This document shows positions 36,664 through 47,540 of a stretch of 64,000 bases of DNA, one piece after another. The notes beneath the pieces are model-generated. The model had not been told where the DNA came from, searched no databases, and saw nothing but the letters and a program-made list of their open reading frames with translations. The first letter of the stretch is position 1. Each line of letters begins with the position of its first letter. Made by a program: the position numbers and the translations under genes. This DNA is from Enterococcus gallinarum NBRC 100675 (GTDB lineage Bacteria > Bacillota > Bacilli > Lactobacillales > Enterococcaceae): positions 185,013 through 249,012 of the forward strand of contig NZ_BCQE01000001.1 in assembly GCF_001544275.1 (NCBI RefSeq), written 5' to 3'.

Positions 36664-37728
36664 ATGTTAGCCAATGAAGTCCGCCCTGGACCAAACCGGT
36701 ATATTACTGGTGAAGGAGTTCTTTTTGATCTACCAGAGTATCTCAATGATTTTGATCAGGTTGCCGTCATTACTGGCGATCAATCATTTGACGTTTTTCA
36801 AACCTATTATCCGCATCCATTTGACTATCCTGTTTATCGCTATGATGGCTCCTCAAGTTATGAGAATGCTCAGGAGTTAGCGGATAAGATCAAACATGCA
36901 GATGTCCTGCTTGCGATCGGTGGTGGACGTGTCGCAGATACCGCAAAAATTACTGCAGAAAGAATGGGAGCGGAGCTGATCGTCATCCCTACATTGGTTT
37001 CCAACTGTGCACCCTTTACTCCTGTGATCGTCGCCTATTACCCAGACCACACAATCTGCAAGATCGATTATGCCAAAAAAGGGGCTTATATGACGATCGT
37101 CGATACTCGATTCTTGCTAGCAACACCCGTGGATTATTTCATTGCAGGCATCGCAGACACGCTAGCTAAGTATTATGAAATGGAAGCCATTGTACGCACG
37201 ATGGCAGAAGAAGATAAAACAGCCTTAGTTCGGCTTGGTTTTCAAAGTGCAAAACTAATCAAAGAACTCTTGATCGCAGATGCCATCCAAGCAGTCACTG
37301 ATTTAGAAGCCGGGCGCTTGACGCCAGCTTTTGCGCGAATCACAGATGCCATCATCGCTTTAGCAGGAGAAGTTGGTGGATTTGCTGTAGAGTTTGGCAG
37401 AACTTCTGGCGCCCACGCATTACATGACGGCTTATCTTATCTGAGTGAAACCCACAGTGTCCTCCATGGCAATAAAGTGGCCTACTGCATCTGGGTACAA
37501 CTTGCCTACACCAACGATTTTGCTGTTATCGAGGAACTGCGTCCTTTCTACGAAGCATTGCACTTACCTATGAAACTAAAGGACTTGCATGTCTCTCGTG
37601 TGGATCGCGCCTATTTTGCACCTGTTTTGACTTATGCCGTTAAAGAAGAAGAAACATTTGTCCTGATCGACCCAACGATCACTCCAGAAAAAGTCTTTCG
37701 CGCAATCGAAGCGGTGGAAGCACTCTAA
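36664..37728 (+). CDS. Iron-containing alcohol dehydrogenase family oxidoreductase (HcxA/GldA-like)
   Basis: 354 residues. NAD(P)-binding half with LLAIGGGRVADTAK and VIPTLVSNCAPFTP; metal half with AGIADTLAKYYE (Asp ligand), HALHDGLSYL and HSVLHGNKVAY (His ligands). The pattern is nearest to E. coli HcxA (YbdH), which reduces 2-oxo acids, rather than true glycerol dehydrogenase. Start ATG 36664 behind AAAGGAG. Single-gene unit. Confidence 0.85.
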   Translation: MLANEVRPGPNRYITGEGVLFDLPEYLNDFDQVAVITGDQSFDVFQTYYPHPFDYPVYRYDGSSSYENAQELADKIKHADVLLAIGGGRVADTAKITAERMGAELIVIPTLVSNCAPFTPVIVAYYPDHTICKIDYAKKGAYMTIVDTRFLLATPVDYFIAGIADTLAKYYEMEAIVRTMAEEDKTALVRLGFQSAKLIKELLIADAIQAVTDLEAGRLTPAFARITDAIIALAGEVGGFAVEFGRTSGAHALHDGLSYLSETHSVLHGNKVAYCIWVQLAYTNDFAVIEELRPFYEALHLPMKLKDLHVSRVDRAYFAPVLTYAVKEEETFVLIDPTITPEKVFRAIEAVEAL

Positions 37729-37744
37729 CTAACAGCTCTCTTCA

Positions 37745-37788
37745 AAAAAACTGTATGCCCGATAAGTCTGTTGGGCTTACAGTTTTTT
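37745..37788 (+). terminator. Terminator after the dehydrogenase gene
   Basis: AAAAACTGTA-GCCC / GGGC-TACAGTTTTTT hairpin. Confidence 0.85.
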
Positions 37789-37937
37789 GTCCGACTCACC
37801 GCTATCTTCTAGTACTCTCTCAATGACAGGCTACCGTCTTCTCTGTTCCAGTGATTGTTTTGCGGCGCTATCTCATATTTTTGCAAAGCGTTTCTTTGAT
37901 GATATTGGCTGCTACTTACTTTCGATCTTGCTTTCTT

Positions 37938-37965
37938 TTGAAACTGCTTGGTTCTTTGGTATACT
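37938..37965 (+). promoter_or_regulatory. Promoter of the potassium transporter gene
   Basis: TTGAAA (37938-37943), 16 bases, extended -10 TGGTATACT ending at 37965. It lies inside the open frame upstream of the ATG at 37997, supporting that start. Confidence 0.7.
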
Positions 37966-37996
37966 GTGGGTAGTTTATTTAGTGAGGAGACTAGTT

Positions 37997-39403
37997 ATGA
38001 ATTTCACGCGGTTTGCTCGTCTGACACAACGCAAAAGCAAATATTTTATTGCCCAAAATGTTTCTTCGATCCAAGTGATCGTTTTTTACTATATTCTGAT
38101 GACGATTATTTCCTTAGGTTTATTTTACCTTCCCTTTTTTCGTGAACCTCGTTCTCATGCTTCCTTCATCGATATGTTTTTTATGGCAGTCAGCACGGTC
38201 AGTGTCACCGGATTGACGACATTCCCTATCGATGATGTGTTCAATGATCGCGGTGTAGTGCTTCTTGAAGTTCTTTTTCAAGTGGGTGGACTAGGGATTA
38301 TGATGATCTCCACTTTCTTTGCGATCGTTTCTCGGAGAAAGATCTCGTTGAAGCAGCGTCAGTTGATTATGACGGATATGAATCAGCCAAAGCTAAGCGG
38401 AATCGTGCGGATGATTCGAATCACGTTTACGATCATCTTACTTTGCCAAGCCATCTCTGGCGCTATTTTTTCTATTTATTTTTATTTTAATGGCTATTAT
38501 GACAATTGGCGGGATGCCCTATTTTATGGTTTTTACCAAGCTATTTCCGCGGTCACAAACTCTGGCTTTGACGTGACAGGAAATTCCATTTTACCTTTCG
38601 CTCATGATTATTTCTTTTTGATTTGTATCATGTTTTTGATTTTTATCGGTGGGATTGGGTTTCCAGTGATTATGGATTTCCGAGAATGGGCCCTCTTCAA
38701 GCTGAAAAAAAATCGCCGACAACTGCCTTTTCGCTTTTCATTGTTTACAAAAATCGCGATGTTGGCTTTTGTGATTTTGTTTATCGGTGGAACGATCGCC
38801 ATTTATTTCCTAGAGAAAGACCATCTGTTCAAAGATTACGGCTTTAGCAGCACCTGGATCAACAGTATGTTTTATTCCATGACTACTCGTAATGCTGGAC
38901 TGCAAATCCATGATTTAGGGAACTTTCAGACCACGACATTGATCGTTTTTTCGTTACTAATGTTTATCGGTTGTAGCCCAAGTTCAGTTGGTGGCGGGAT
39001 TCGTACGACAACGATCGCCATTATTGGTCTTTATCTTTATGCCTTCTTAAAGAGTGAAGACAATATCAACATATTTGGCCGACGGATCGATGAAGACGAT
39101 GTGCGTAAGTCTGTTGTTGTCTTCATGTTATCCTTAGGAATGTGCTTTTTCTGCGTATTATTTTTGACTGCCACTGAAGATATCCCGTTGATTGCCATCA
39201 TTGTCGAAGTAGCTTCTGCGTTTGGGACCACCGGTTTATCGTTAGGGATCACCGATGATCTCTCAAGTGTGGGTAAGTTAGTGATAGCCTTACTGATGTT
39301 CATTGGACGTGTAGGTATGCTTTATACGTTGTTGTTGTTTGTGCCAAAAGAAACCCGAGATTTAGGTTATGAATACCCAACCGAGAAGATTATTATTGGT
39401 TAA
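37997..39403 (+). CDS. ktrB: TrkH/KtrB-family potassium uptake subunit
   Basis: 468 residues, about ten membrane segments in four M1-P-M2 repeats. The four filter loops each keep a Gly: SVTGLTTF, VTNSGFDV, TTRNAGL, GTTGLSLG. This is the K+ (or Na+-dependent K+) pore that needs a KtrA-type regulatory ring; no ktrA is adjacent. The start is ATG 37997 with GAGGAG upstream; the 70 residues readable further upstream lie over the promoter. Confidence 0.92.
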   Translation: MNFTRFARLTQRKSKYFIAQNVSSIQVIVFYYILMTIISLGLFYLPFFREPRSHASFIDMFFMAVSTVSVTGLTTFPIDDVFNDRGVVLLEVLFQVGGLGIMMISTFFAIVSRRKISLKQRQLIMTDMNQPKLSGIVRMIRITFTIILLCQAISGAIFSIYFYFNGYYDNWRDALFYGFYQAISAVTNSGFDVTGNSILPFAHDYFFLICIMFLIFIGGIGFPVIMDFREWALFKLKKNRRQLPFRFSLFTKIAMLAFVILFIGGTIAIYFLEKDHLFKDYGFSSTWINSMFYSMTTRNAGLQIHDLGNFQTTTLIVFSLLMFIGCSPSSVGGGIRTTTIAIIGLYLYAFLKSEDNINIFGRRIDEDDVRKSVVVFMLSLGMCFFCVLFLTATEDIPLIAIIVEVASAFGTTGLSLGITDDLSSVGKLVIALLMFIGRVGMLYTLLLFVPKETRDLGYEYPTEKIIIG

Positions 39404-39482
39404 ACAGCCAGTAAAATGGCGCTATTGAAGATTCTAAGCGTTGTATCTTAAAGTCGTGAGCCTTCCACAAGCGTGTTGAAAC

Positions 39483-39524
39483 GGCAGAGACATCTTGTTT
39501 GTAACGAATGTCTCTGCCTTTTTT
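39483..39524 (+). terminator. Terminator after ktrB
   Basis: GGCAGAGACAT (39483-39493) pairs with ATGTCTCTGCC (39508-39518), six T follow. Confidence 0.9.
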
Positions 39525-39653
39525 GGTACAATAAACTGAACTCTTTGCAGAAACTTAAAGAAATCGAAAAGCCGTTTAACCTTTTTTAGAACATATGGTA
39601 TGATAAATTGAATTTAAACTAAAAAGACAATCATCTCGTTTGGAGGTTCAACT

Positions 39654-41003
39654 ATGGGGTTAAGAAGTCAACTGGCTGTCACAGTCGGTAAGACCTCTCA
39701 GTGGGTATTAAAAAACTTTTTTAAAGGCGGATCAAGTCTGCCAGGGAAAATAGCATTAAAAATCGATCCGCATATTTTAGATCATCTAGCAAAAGATTAT
39801 CAAGTTGTCGTTATCACTGGTACGAACGGAAAAACCTTGACTACTGCATTGACGGTGAATATTTTACGGCAAGAATTTGATGATGTGCTGACAAATCCAA
39901 CAGGTGCCAATATGGTCCAAGGAATCGTTTCTACTTTCTTATCTGCCAAACCAAAAGGCGGCAAAAAGTTTGCAGTACTAGAGATTGATGAAGCTAGTCT
40001 TAGCAAAGTAACGAAGTATATCAAACCTGAACTATTTGTCTTCACGAATATTTTTCGCGATCAGATGGACCGTTATGGTGAAATCTATACAACATATAAA
40101 ATGATCGTTGAAGGAGCAGCAAATTCACCGACGGCCACCATTCTATGTAATGGTGATTCCCCGTTGTTCAATTCTGTCACTACTGTTAATCCAAGAAAGT
40201 ATTATGGCTTTGATCACTTACCTGATCAGGAGCAGATGGCCCATTACAATACAGACGGGGTTCTTTGTCCAGAATGCCACCACATCTTACATTACCAAAT
40301 GATTACCTATGCGAATCTAGGCAAATACTATTGTCCAAACTGCGGCTTCAAACGTCCAGAACTAGACTACAAACTGACAGCCATCACAGCAATGGACAAT
40401 ACTTCTGCTGATTTTGTCATTGATGGGAATTCATATGGAATCGAAGTTGGCGGCATGTACAATGTCTATAACGCATTGGCAGCGACCGCTGTAGCGGAAT
40501 ATTATCAAGTCGCACCTGAAAAAATCAGAGCTGGATTGGCCTATGATGAAAAAGTCTTTGGCCGTCAAGAAGTCATTACCATTGATGGCAAAGAGTGTAC
40601 ACTCGTGTTAGTCAAAAATCCGGTAGGCCTGAATCAAGTGATCGATATGATCGGCTTATCTCCGTATCCTTTTTCTCTCGTCAGTCTCTTGAATGCAAAT
40701 TATGCGGACGGCATTGATGTTAGCTGGATCTGGGATGGAAATCATGAAGCATTTGCCGAAATGGCGATTCCTCAAGTCATTGCTGGCGGTGACCGCCATC
40801 AAGATATGGCGCTGCGTTTAAAAGTAGCAGGAATTCCCGAAGAAAAGATCACCGAAACAAAAGACCTTGATGAGGTCATTAAAGATATCGCCAATCTACC
40901 AACTGAAAAAGTCTATATCCTAGCAACCTATACTGCTGTTTTGCAACTACGCAAAAAATTGGCAGAAAAAGGCTATATCAAAGGGGGGATGGATCGTGGC
41001 TAA
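39654..41003 (+). CDS. murT: Lipid II isoglutaminyl synthase, Mur-ligase subunit
   Basis: Amidates the alpha-carboxyl of D-iGlu in lipid II together with GatD. 449 residues: [15 protein letters not shown] (ATP loop, about 50-64), a zinc-ribbon insert [12 protein letters not shown]...YYCPNCGF near 205-230, and a C-terminal DUF1727 domain. Promoter TTTAAC-N18-TATGAT (39575-39604). Start ATG 39654 behind TGGAGG. Overlaps gatD by 8 bases. Confidence 0.96.
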   Translation: MGLRSQLAVTVGKTSQWVLKNFFKGGSSLPGKIALKIDPHILDHLAKDYQVVVITGTNGKTLTTALTVNILRQEFDDVLTNPTGANMVQGIVSTFLSAKPKGGKKFAVLEIDEASLSKVTKYIKPELFVFTNIFRDQMDRYGEIYTTYKMIVEGAANSPTATILCNGDSPLFNSVTTVNPRKYYGFDHLPDQEQMAHYNTDGVLCPECHHILHYQMITYANLGKYYCPNCGFKRPELDYKLTAITAMDNTSADFVIDGNSYGIEVGGMYNVYNALAATAVAEYYQVAPEKIRAGLAYDEKVFGRQEVITIDGKECTLVLVKNPVGLNQVIDMIGLSPYPFSLVSLLNANYADGIDVSWIWDGNHEAFAEMAIPQVIAGGDRHQDMALRLKVAGIPEEKITETKDLDEVIKDIANLPTEKVYILATYTAVLQLRKKLAEKGYIKGGMDRG

Positions 41004-41667
41004 TTATCGTTTGAATGTTGCTCATCTTTACGGGAATTTGCTGAACACTTACGGGGATAATGGCAATTTGTTGATGTTGCGTTATGTAGCCGAAAAAATG
41101 GGTGTAGAATTCATTTCGGAAGTCGTCAGCATCCATGAACCATTTGACCCGAAGAAGTATGACTTAGTCTTCTTTGGCGGCGGACAGGATTTTGAACAAC
41201 TGATCGTTTCTGAAGATATCCAAACAAAAAAAGAAGCATTGACGGAATACATTGAGAACGATGGAGTCATGTTGGCCATTTGTGGCGGGTATCAGTTGTT
41301 AGGTCATTACTACATGGGAGCTAACGGAGAGAAAATCAAAGGAATTAGTGCCTTGGATCATTACACATTGAGTCAAGAAAACAATCGCTTCATCGGAGAT
41401 ATCGTTATCCATAATGAAGAATTCGATGAGACCTATTATGGTTTTGAAAATCACAATGGTCGGACGTTTCTTGGCAAAGGTGAGAAACCACTAGGTAAAG
41501 TCGTAGAAGGCCAGGGAAACAATGGCGAGGATCAAACAGAAGGCGTGGTCTACCGCAATGTTTTTGGTTCCTATTTCCATGGTCCACTACTTGCCCGGAA
41601 TGAACATTTGGCAGAACGCTTAATACGCACTGCCTTAAAAAACCGCTATGGTTCGATTGACATTTGA
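40996..41667 (+). CDS. gatD: Lipid II isoglutaminyl synthase, glutaminase subunit
   Basis: Class I glutamine amidotransferase-like domain, 223 residues, releasing ammonia for MurT. Nucleophile C96 in [11 protein letters not shown]; the His lies in GSYFHGPLL. Start overlaps the murT end, so the subunits are coupled. Confidence 0.96.
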   Translation: MANYRLNVAHLYGNLLNTYGDNGNLLMLRYVAEKMGVEFISEVVSIHEPFDPKKYDLVFFGGGQDFEQLIVSEDIQTKKEALTEYIENDGVMLAICGGYQLLGHYYMGANGEKIKGISALDHYTLSQENNRFIGDIVIHNEEFDETYYGFENHNGRTFLGKGEKPLGKVVEGQGNNGEDQTEGVVYRNVFGSYFHGPLLARNEHLAERLIRTALKNRYGSIDI

Positions 41668-41674
41668 TCAAAAT

Positions 41675-41720
41675 AAAAAGGATGAAATCAGAAATTCGTT
41701 TCTGGTCTCATCCTTTTTTT
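41675..41720 (+). terminator. Terminator after gatD
   Basis: AAAGGATGA...CAGAAA / TTTCTG...TCATCCTTTTTTT hairpin. Confidence 0.85.
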
Positions 41721-41801
41721 AATCGATTGTCTGCTTCCTGAATCTCTAGCCGATTCAAGCGATGGCAAGCGAATAATCGAAGTCGTCTTCTCTATTCTTG
41801 G

Positions 41802-42614
41802 TTATTCAAAAACCACACAGATACCAAAATGATCGCTGACTATCGGCAGCCGCTGACCGTCAAAAACCACTTCATACTCTACGGGCTGTTCATTCTGTGA
41901 GGCAAAGACATAATCGATACGCAAGGCTGTCTGATTGTCTTGCCAGCCATCGATTGCTTTAACAACCGAAGCCTCACCGATCGTTTTTGTTGCGGCAAGA
42001 AAACTATCCTGCAGCTGCAATGAACTGTTTTTAACTAGCTGATAACCCAAGCTATCTGCCTCATTATTGAAATCACCTAAAAGCAAGAGCGATGCTGCTC
42101 GCTCAGTCAAAAACGCTTCGGTCTGCTGCCATTCATAGGCAAACTTGCCGTCATTCCACCAAGAAAAATGGCAGCTTAACACTTGGATCATTTTGCCGTC
42201 TACTTCTGTGAGACCGCTAAGATTTTTTCGCGTAGTATGGTCCCAGACATCGGTTGTCTCAGAAGCCAAATATTCTTTGGCAATGATTGGATTTTTGGAC
42301 AGTAAGGCATTCCCTTCATGATAGACATCATAACCCACATGACTGTAAGTCCATGACCAATAATAATCGTGATCCAGAATCTGCAGTTCTTCTACTAAGC
42401 GCAAAGCAAAATTGTCTTCTTTGATCTCAAGGATCGCCTCTGTCGGACAATAAAGACCATCCGGAACGATCGTTGTAGCAGCAATCGATTGATTGACTTC
42501 TTGCAACGCAATCAAATCATAATCACCTGCTGCGATTTCTTGTGCGATCACTTTTAATTTTGCTTCTTGATCGTCTTCTAACCAGCTATGGGTGTTTAAT
42601 GTTAAAACTTTCAT
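41802..42614 (-). CDS. mapP: Maltose 6'-phosphate phosphatase (MapP), EEP-family
   Basis: 270 residues of the endonuclease/exonuclease/phosphatase fold: VLTLNTHSWLE, LIALQEVNQS (metal Glu), LLGDFNNEADS and IVSDHFGICV (catalytic Asp-His). In E. faecalis an EEP protein next to malT, MapP, dephosphorylates maltose 6'-phosphate so that maltose phosphorylase can act. Position here, just downstream of malT and opposite malP, supports the same role; alone the fold would also allow a DNase or sphingomyelinase-like activity. Start ATG 42614 behind GAGGAG. Confidence 0.85.
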   Translation of the reverse strand: MKVLTLNTHSWLEDDQEAKLKVIAQEIAAGDYDLIALQEVNQSIAATTIVPDGLYCPTEAILEIKEDNFALRLVEELQILDHDYYWSWTYSHVGYDVYHEGNALLSKNPIIAKEYLASETTDVWDHTTRKNLSGLTEVDGKMIQVLSCHFSWWNDGKFAYEWQQTEAFLTERAASLLLLGDFNNEADSLGYQLVKNSSLQLQDSFLAATKTIGEASVVKAIDGWQDNQTALRIDYVFASQNEQPVEYEVVFDGQRLPIVSDHFGICVVFE

Positions 42615-42670
42615 GAATAACGCTCCTCTGCGTTTGATTATCTTCTTTCAAAATGTAAATAAAAGAACGG

Positions 42671-42819
42671 AGCTGTGCCATAAGTATGAACCAGACGAAA
42701 CTATCCGCACTGTATGAAATCAGCTGTACTTCTCGTGAATTGCGACGAGAAACTACCAGACTGTAGCAACCCCACGATCGTTTGGATATTCAGTTTGGTA
42801 AAATACTTATGGCACAGCT
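42671..42819. repeat. Long interrupted palindrome between malT and mapP
   Basis: Perfect 17-bp arms AGCTGTGCCATAAGTAT at 42671-42687 and 42803-42819, with an inner TTCTCGT/ACGAGAA hairpin near 42730-42751. Shares AGCNGTGNCANAAGTATGAA with the element at 22767. It would fold at the 3' end of malT mRNA and may dampen mapP expression. Confidence 0.75.
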
Positions 42820-42832
42820 CTTAGTCATTTTA

Positions 42833-45004
42833 TTATAGTTTGACGATTCCAACAACTGCTGCAGCTTTTTGCTGACCAGTTTGGGCCAATTCAAAGGAAT
42901 CGATTTGATCGGTATTTGTCATTACTACAACGATCGTTGTATCCTTACCCGCTTCTTTGATAGCTGCGAGATCCATTAAAGCCAACTGGTCACCTTTTGT
43001 GACTTGCTGCCCTTCTGTGACAGAAACTGTGAATGGCGCCCCTTGAAGTTCAACAGTATCTAAGCCCATATGAACCAATACTTCGACTCCTTCATCAGAT
43101 AGCAAACCAATCGCATGTTTCGTAGGAAAAACATTCGTCACTTTCCCAGAAACAGGTGAATACACCCGCGTATTATCGGGAATCACGCCAAATCCGTCCC
43201 CCATCATTTTCTCAGCAAAGACTTGATCACTGACCTCCGTGATCGGAATCACTTGCCCATCGGCTACTGAAACAACCTCAGCGGTTATCCCTTGGCTTTC
43301 GTGATTCGTCTCGTTAGCGACTTCTTTTATGACTGCTTCAGGAATCGCCACACCGGAATCCAAGATATCCTGAATGTCTGATTTAAGTACATCGGCTTTA
43401 GGACCATATACCGCTTGAACTCCGTTATCTTTTACGATCAAACCTAATGCGCCAGCACCTTTCCAAGACTTCTCGTCTCCTACTGAGCTAGGGTCTTTGA
43501 CAGAAACCCTTAAGCGAGTCATACATGCATCCACATCGCGGATGTTTTCACGTCCTCCCAACAGATGAATGATCTTAACCACTTGAGAGTTTGGATCTAA
43601 CGTTCCGTCAGAGGCAGTTGTTGCTACGTTTTCGTCAGCTCCTTCTACTTCGTAGTTGCCGTTGCGTCCGGGCGTCGCAAAGTTGAATTTTTTGATTAAG
43701 AAGTTAGCCAAGAAATACATGCCGACCCCAAATGCGATCGTTACCAGGACAAAATTGATCAAGTCCTGACCCAGACCTGCATTAATCGCCATTGGTGTCC
43801 GAGTCAATAGTTCGATATTTCCAAAAGAGTGAACACGCAGGTGAACGATATCCGCCATAGCAAATGCTGCCCCTTGAACGACTGCATAAACAACATATAA
43901 CGGTACAGCCGCAAACATGAACATAAATTCCAATGGCTCTGTCACACCTGTCAAGAAAACCGCGATGGCAGCGGATAAATACATCGAGGTATATTTATGG
44001 CGCTTGTCTGCATCGACATTGCGATACATTGCATAGGCAAGTCCCATCAAAATACCAGAAGAACCGATCATTTGTCCGACTTTGAAACGTGCAGGCACAA
44101 AATTCTCTATCAAGAATTGGTATTGTGAAGTATCCCCTGCATTTCGCATATTGACTAGATCAGTTGCCCAAGCTAACCATAGAGGATCTTGACCGAAAAC
44201 TTGTGTCCCCGCTTGTGCACCAGATAAGATTGTATAGGTGCCTCCCAATTCAGTATAGTTGATGGGAATAGTCAGCATGTGATGCAACCCAAATGGCAAT
44301 AGTAATCGTTCTAATGTTCCAAACAAGAAAGGTGCTAAAATCGGCGCACTTTCTTGCGATTGTGCGATCCACAAGCCAAAGTTATTGATTCCTGCTTGAA
44401 TGTAAGGCCAAACGATTGCTAACACGATCGCAACAACCACGGAACGAGCGATTACAACAAACGGGACGAAGCGCTTGCCATTAAAAAACGAAAGTGCATC
44501 GGGCAGTTTGCGGAAATTATAGTATTTATTATAAGCCGTCGCACCAACAAACCCGGCGATGATCCCTACAAAAACACCCATGTTCAGTGCCGGAGCTTCT
44601 AAGACACTTGTAAAGAAGCCGTCCACCATAATTTTCGTACCGAACAACGTATGAGTAAAAGCCCCTTCTTCCGTCAGCATGGCGCTTGTGACCCCGAAAA
44701 TCGAACCTGTGATTCGATTGATCAATACAAATGCGATCCCAGCAGCGAATGCCCCGCCTGCGCGTTCTTTCGCCCAACTACCACCGATAGCTAATGCAAA
44801 TAATAAGTGCAGATTCCCAATAATTGCCCAACCAATATTTTCGATCACACCACCGGTCGTTACCAAAAATGCCCAATCGGCATTGAACATGGGGATCGTC
44901 TTCCCAATACTGATCATCAATCCGGCGGCAGGCATAACAGCTACCACAACCATTAGTGCTTTTCCGAATTTCTGCCAAAATTCAAAGCTTAGTAATTTTT
45001 TCAT
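42833..45004 (-). CDS. malT: Maltose PTS transporter EIICBA
   Basis: 723 residues in the order EIIC (about 1-430, ten or so membrane segments), EIIB (about 470-550, phospho-Cys in DVDACMTRLRVSV) and EIIA (about 585-720, phospho-His in EVLVHMGLDTVELQG). Imports maltose as maltose 6'-phosphate. The glucose/maltose family is clear; maltose is chosen from mapP, malP and malR beside it. Start ATG 45004 behind GGAGGAGG; promoter TTTACA-N17-TACAAT (45084-45056). Confidence 0.92.
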   Translation of the reverse strand: MKKLLSFEFWQKFGKALMVVVAVMPAAGLMISIGKTIPMFNADWAFLVTTGGVIENIGWAIIGNLHLLFALAIGGSWAKERAGGAFAAGIAFVLINRITGSIFGVTSAMLTEEGAFTHTLFGTKIMVDGFFTSVLEAPALNMGVFVGIIAGFVGATAYNKYYNFRKLPDALSFFNGKRFVPFVVIARSVVVAIVLAIVWPYIQAGINNFGLWIAQSQESAPILAPFLFGTLERLLLPFGLHHMLTIPINYTELGGTYTILSGAQAGTQVFGQDPLWLAWATDLVNMRNAGDTSQYQFLIENFVPARFKVGQMIGSSGILMGLAYAMYRNVDADKRHKYTSMYLSAAIAVFLTGVTEPLEFMFMFAAVPLYVVYAVVQGAAFAMADIVHLRVHSFGNIELLTRTPMAINAGLGQDLINFVLVTIAFGVGMYFLANFLIKKFNFATPGRNGNYEVEGADENVATTASDGTLDPNSQVVKIIHLLGGRENIRDVDACMTRLRVSVKDPSSVGDEKSWKGAGALGLIVKDNGVQAVYGPKADVLKSDIQDILDSGVAIPEAVIKEVANETNHESQGITAEVVSVADGQVIPITEVSDQVFAEKMMGDGFGVIPDNTRVYSPVSGKVTNVFPTKHAIGLLSDEGVEVLVHMGLDTVELQGAPFTVSVTEGQQVTKGDQLALMDLAAIKEAGKDTTIVVVMTNTDQIDSFELAQTGQQKAAAVVGIVKL

Positions 45005-45031
45005 CCTCTTTCTTCCTCCTCCACCGTTTTA

Positions 45032-45224
45032 CGCAATCGGTTTCTTAATAACCACATTGTAGCGGAGATTGAAAATTTTGTAAACCGAGAAATTTCAATT
45101 TACATTCTCCTCAGTCATTAATTTATAAAAATGCGCAAAAACAGCTCTTTGTCACACTTTCATTTAAAAAAGCAGAGAAACCAATGATTTACGCTTGACT
45201 AACGCAATCGTTTGCATTTATTAT
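45032..45224. promoter_or_regulatory. Divergent malT/malP control region with two LacI-type operators
   Basis: malT: -35 TTTACA (45084-45079), -10 TACAAT (45061-45056). malP: -35 TTGACT (45195-45200), 18 bases, -10 TATTAT (45219-45224). CGCAATCGTTTGC at 45203-45215 lies between the malP boxes, and CGCAATCGGTTTC at 45032-45044 lies after the malT start site; 11 of 13 bases agree. These fit MalR (LacI family) operators; the first also matches a cre site with one mismatch. Confidence 0.7.
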
Positions 45225-45257
45225 AGAGTTATCAAAAAGATTTTGGAGGAAAAACCT

Positions 45258-47522
45258 ATGAAAAAAATCCAGCGTTTGTTCGATATCGATCCTTGGAAAA
45301 TCGCAACAACTACTTTAGATAAAGAAAATCGCCGACTACAAGAGTCGCTTACAAGTATTGGAAATGGCTACATGGGGATGCGGGGCAATTTTGAAGAACA
45401 ATATAGTGGCGATCACCATCTAGGGACTTATCTGGCAGGGGTCTGGTATCCAGACAAAACTCGTGTTGGCTGGTGGAAAAATGGCTATCCGGATTATTTT
45501 GGAAAAGTGATCAATGCTGTTAACTTCATTGCAATGGATCTTTTCATCAACAATCAAGCTGTTGATCTTGCGAAAATCAGTCCGAGCGATTTTTATATGG
45601 AACTGGATATGCAAACAGGAATTTTACGCCGAACATTTACGGTTTCATTGGCTGGCGCAACTGTCAAATTTACTTTTGAGCGCTTTTTAAGTATTGTCAA
45701 GCGAGAAATGGCGGTAATCACGATGCAGGCAGAGATCCTTGAAGGATCAGCAGAAATCACAGTTATTTCTAAACTAGACAATAATGTCCGCAATGAAGAT
45801 AGTAATTACGAAGAACGCTTCTGGGAAGAATTAGACCACGGCAGCTCAGGCAACTATCGTTATCTGACCACCCGTACCATTGAAAACAACTTTGACATTG
45901 AGCAATTCACGGTCACTGCCGCAATGCGTCATAGTCAAGAGCCAGAATCCACAGAGACGAGTGAATTGACGATTGCTGACGCGTTTACTTTTACAGGAGA
46001 AACAGGAGCTGTCTTTCATTTACAAAAAGACGTGATTATTGTTACCAGTCGTGATGTCAACCCTCATGATCAAGTAACAAAAATTGCAGAGCTTTTCCAA
46101 GTGTACAGCGCACCTTACGAAGACTTACGGCAAGAACAAGTCAATGCTTGGAAAGACCGCTGGGCATTAGCTGATGTCATCATTGAAGGCGATGCTGCTG
46201 CGCAACAAGGAATTCGTTTCAATTTATTCCAACTCTTCTCGACCTATTATGGAGAAGATGAACGTTTAAATATTGGACCTAAAGGATTTACCGGTGAAAA
46301 ATACGGTGGCGCTACTTATTGGGATACAGAAGCCTATGCTGTGCCTCTTTATTTGGCATTAGCAAAACCAGAAATCACTCGGAATTTGTTGAAATATCGC
46401 CACAATCAATTGCCGCAAGCCCATATCAATGCGCAAAAACAAGGCTTGGCTGGCGCGCTTTATCCTATGGTGACATTTACAGGGATCGAATGCCACAATG
46501 AATGGGAAATCACCTTTGAAGAGATCCATCGAAATGGTGCAATTGCTTATGCCATCTATAACTACACGAATTACACTGGTGATACGAGCTATCTGAAAAA
46601 AGAAGGCTTGGAAGTATTAACGGCCATCGCTCGTTTCTGGGCAGATCGTGTCCATTATTCCAAACGTCAGCAAAAATATATGATCCATGGCGTTACCGGC
46701 CCCAACGAATATGAGAATAACATCAACAATAACTGGTATACGAACAAGATGGCTACCTGGGTCTTGAGCTATACTTTACAAAGTTATAAAGAATATGCCA
46801 CAGAAGCAACCGTAACGATCCCAGAAAAAGAGCAAGACTACTGGCAGGATATCATTGACAATATGTATTTCCCAGAAGATCAAGACTTAGGAATTTTCGT
46901 TCAGCACGATACCTTCTTAGACAAAGATTTGATGCCAGTCACTGATTTAGATCCAGAAAACTTGCCATTGAATCAAAATTGGTCATGGGACCGAATCTTG
47001 CGCTCTTGCTTTATCAAACAAGCGGATGTCCTACAAGGAATCTATTTCTTTGGGGATCAATTTACAGAAGAGGAAAAACGAAACAACTTTGACTTCTATG
47101 AACCAATGACAGTGCACGAGTCTTCCCTGTCTCCTAGTATCCATGCTATCTTAGCAGCCGAGCTGGGAATGGAAGAAAAAGCGCTGGAAATGTATGAACG
47201 AACGGCTCGGCTAGATTTGGATAACTACAACAATGATACCGACGATGGTTTGCATATCACTTCAATGACTGGCAGCTGGTTAGCAATCGTCCAAGGATTT
47301 GCCCAAATGAAGACGGACCATGCCCATCTAGGTTTTGCCCCGTTTCTACCGAAGACTTGGAACAGCTATGCTTTCCATATCAATTATCGCGGACGCTTAT
47401 TATTCATTTCTGTTAAAGAAGAAACTGTCACACTAAAGAAAATCAGTGGTGAGCCATTGACGGTTCAGCTTTATGGAAAAGAGTATCTGTTGGAAGATGA
47501 AGTCTCAGTAACTATTGCTTAA
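45258..47522 (+). CDS. malP: Maltose phosphorylase (GH65)
   Basis: Splits maltose with phosphate into glucose and beta-glucose 1-phosphate. 754 residues; N-terminal beta-sandwich, (alpha/alpha)6 barrel with general acid E484 in [11 protein letters not shown], and the ending [18 protein letters not shown]. Start ATG 45258 behind TTGGAGG; the 21 residues readable upstream lie over the promoter. Confidence 0.95.
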   Translation: MKKIQRLFDIDPWKIATTTLDKENRRLQESLTSIGNGYMGMRGNFEEQYSGDHHLGTYLAGVWYPDKTRVGWWKNGYPDYFGKVINAVNFIAMDLFINNQAVDLAKISPSDFYMELDMQTGILRRTFTVSLAGATVKFTFERFLSIVKREMAVITMQAEILEGSAEITVISKLDNNVRNEDSNYEERFWEELDHGSSGNYRYLTTRTIENNFDIEQFTVTAAMRHSQEPESTETSELTIADAFTFTGETGAVFHLQKDVIIVTSRDVNPHDQVTKIAELFQVYSAPYEDLRQEQVNAWKDRWALADVIIEGDAAAQQGIRFNLFQLFSTYYGEDERLNIGPKGFTGEKYGGATYWDTEAYAVPLYLALAKPEITRNLLKYRHNQLPQAHINAQKQGLAGALYPMVTFTGIECHNEWEITFEEIHRNGAIAYAIYNYTNYTGDTSYLKKEGLEVLTAIARFWADRVHYSKRQQKYMIHGVTGPNEYENNINNNWYTNKMATWVLSYTLQSYKEYATEATVTIPEKEQDYWQDIIDNMYFPEDQDLGIFVQHDTFLDKDLMPVTDLDPENLPLNQNWSWDRILRSCFIKQADVLQGIYFFGDQFTEEEKRNNFDFYEPMTVHESSLSPSIHAILAAELGMEEKALEMYERTARLDLDNYNNDTDDGLHITSMTGSWLAIVQGFAQMKTDHAHLGFAPFLPKTWNSYAFHINYRGRLLFISVKEETVTLKKISGEPLTVQLYGKEYLLEDEVSVTIA

Positions 47523-47540
47523 TCATTGATCAGAAACCAA

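Noticed and set aside
41405..41671. Minus-strand open frame over gatD
   Set aside because: It is fully inside gatD, rich in His/Arg/Cys and without a ribosome site; a shadow of the real gene.
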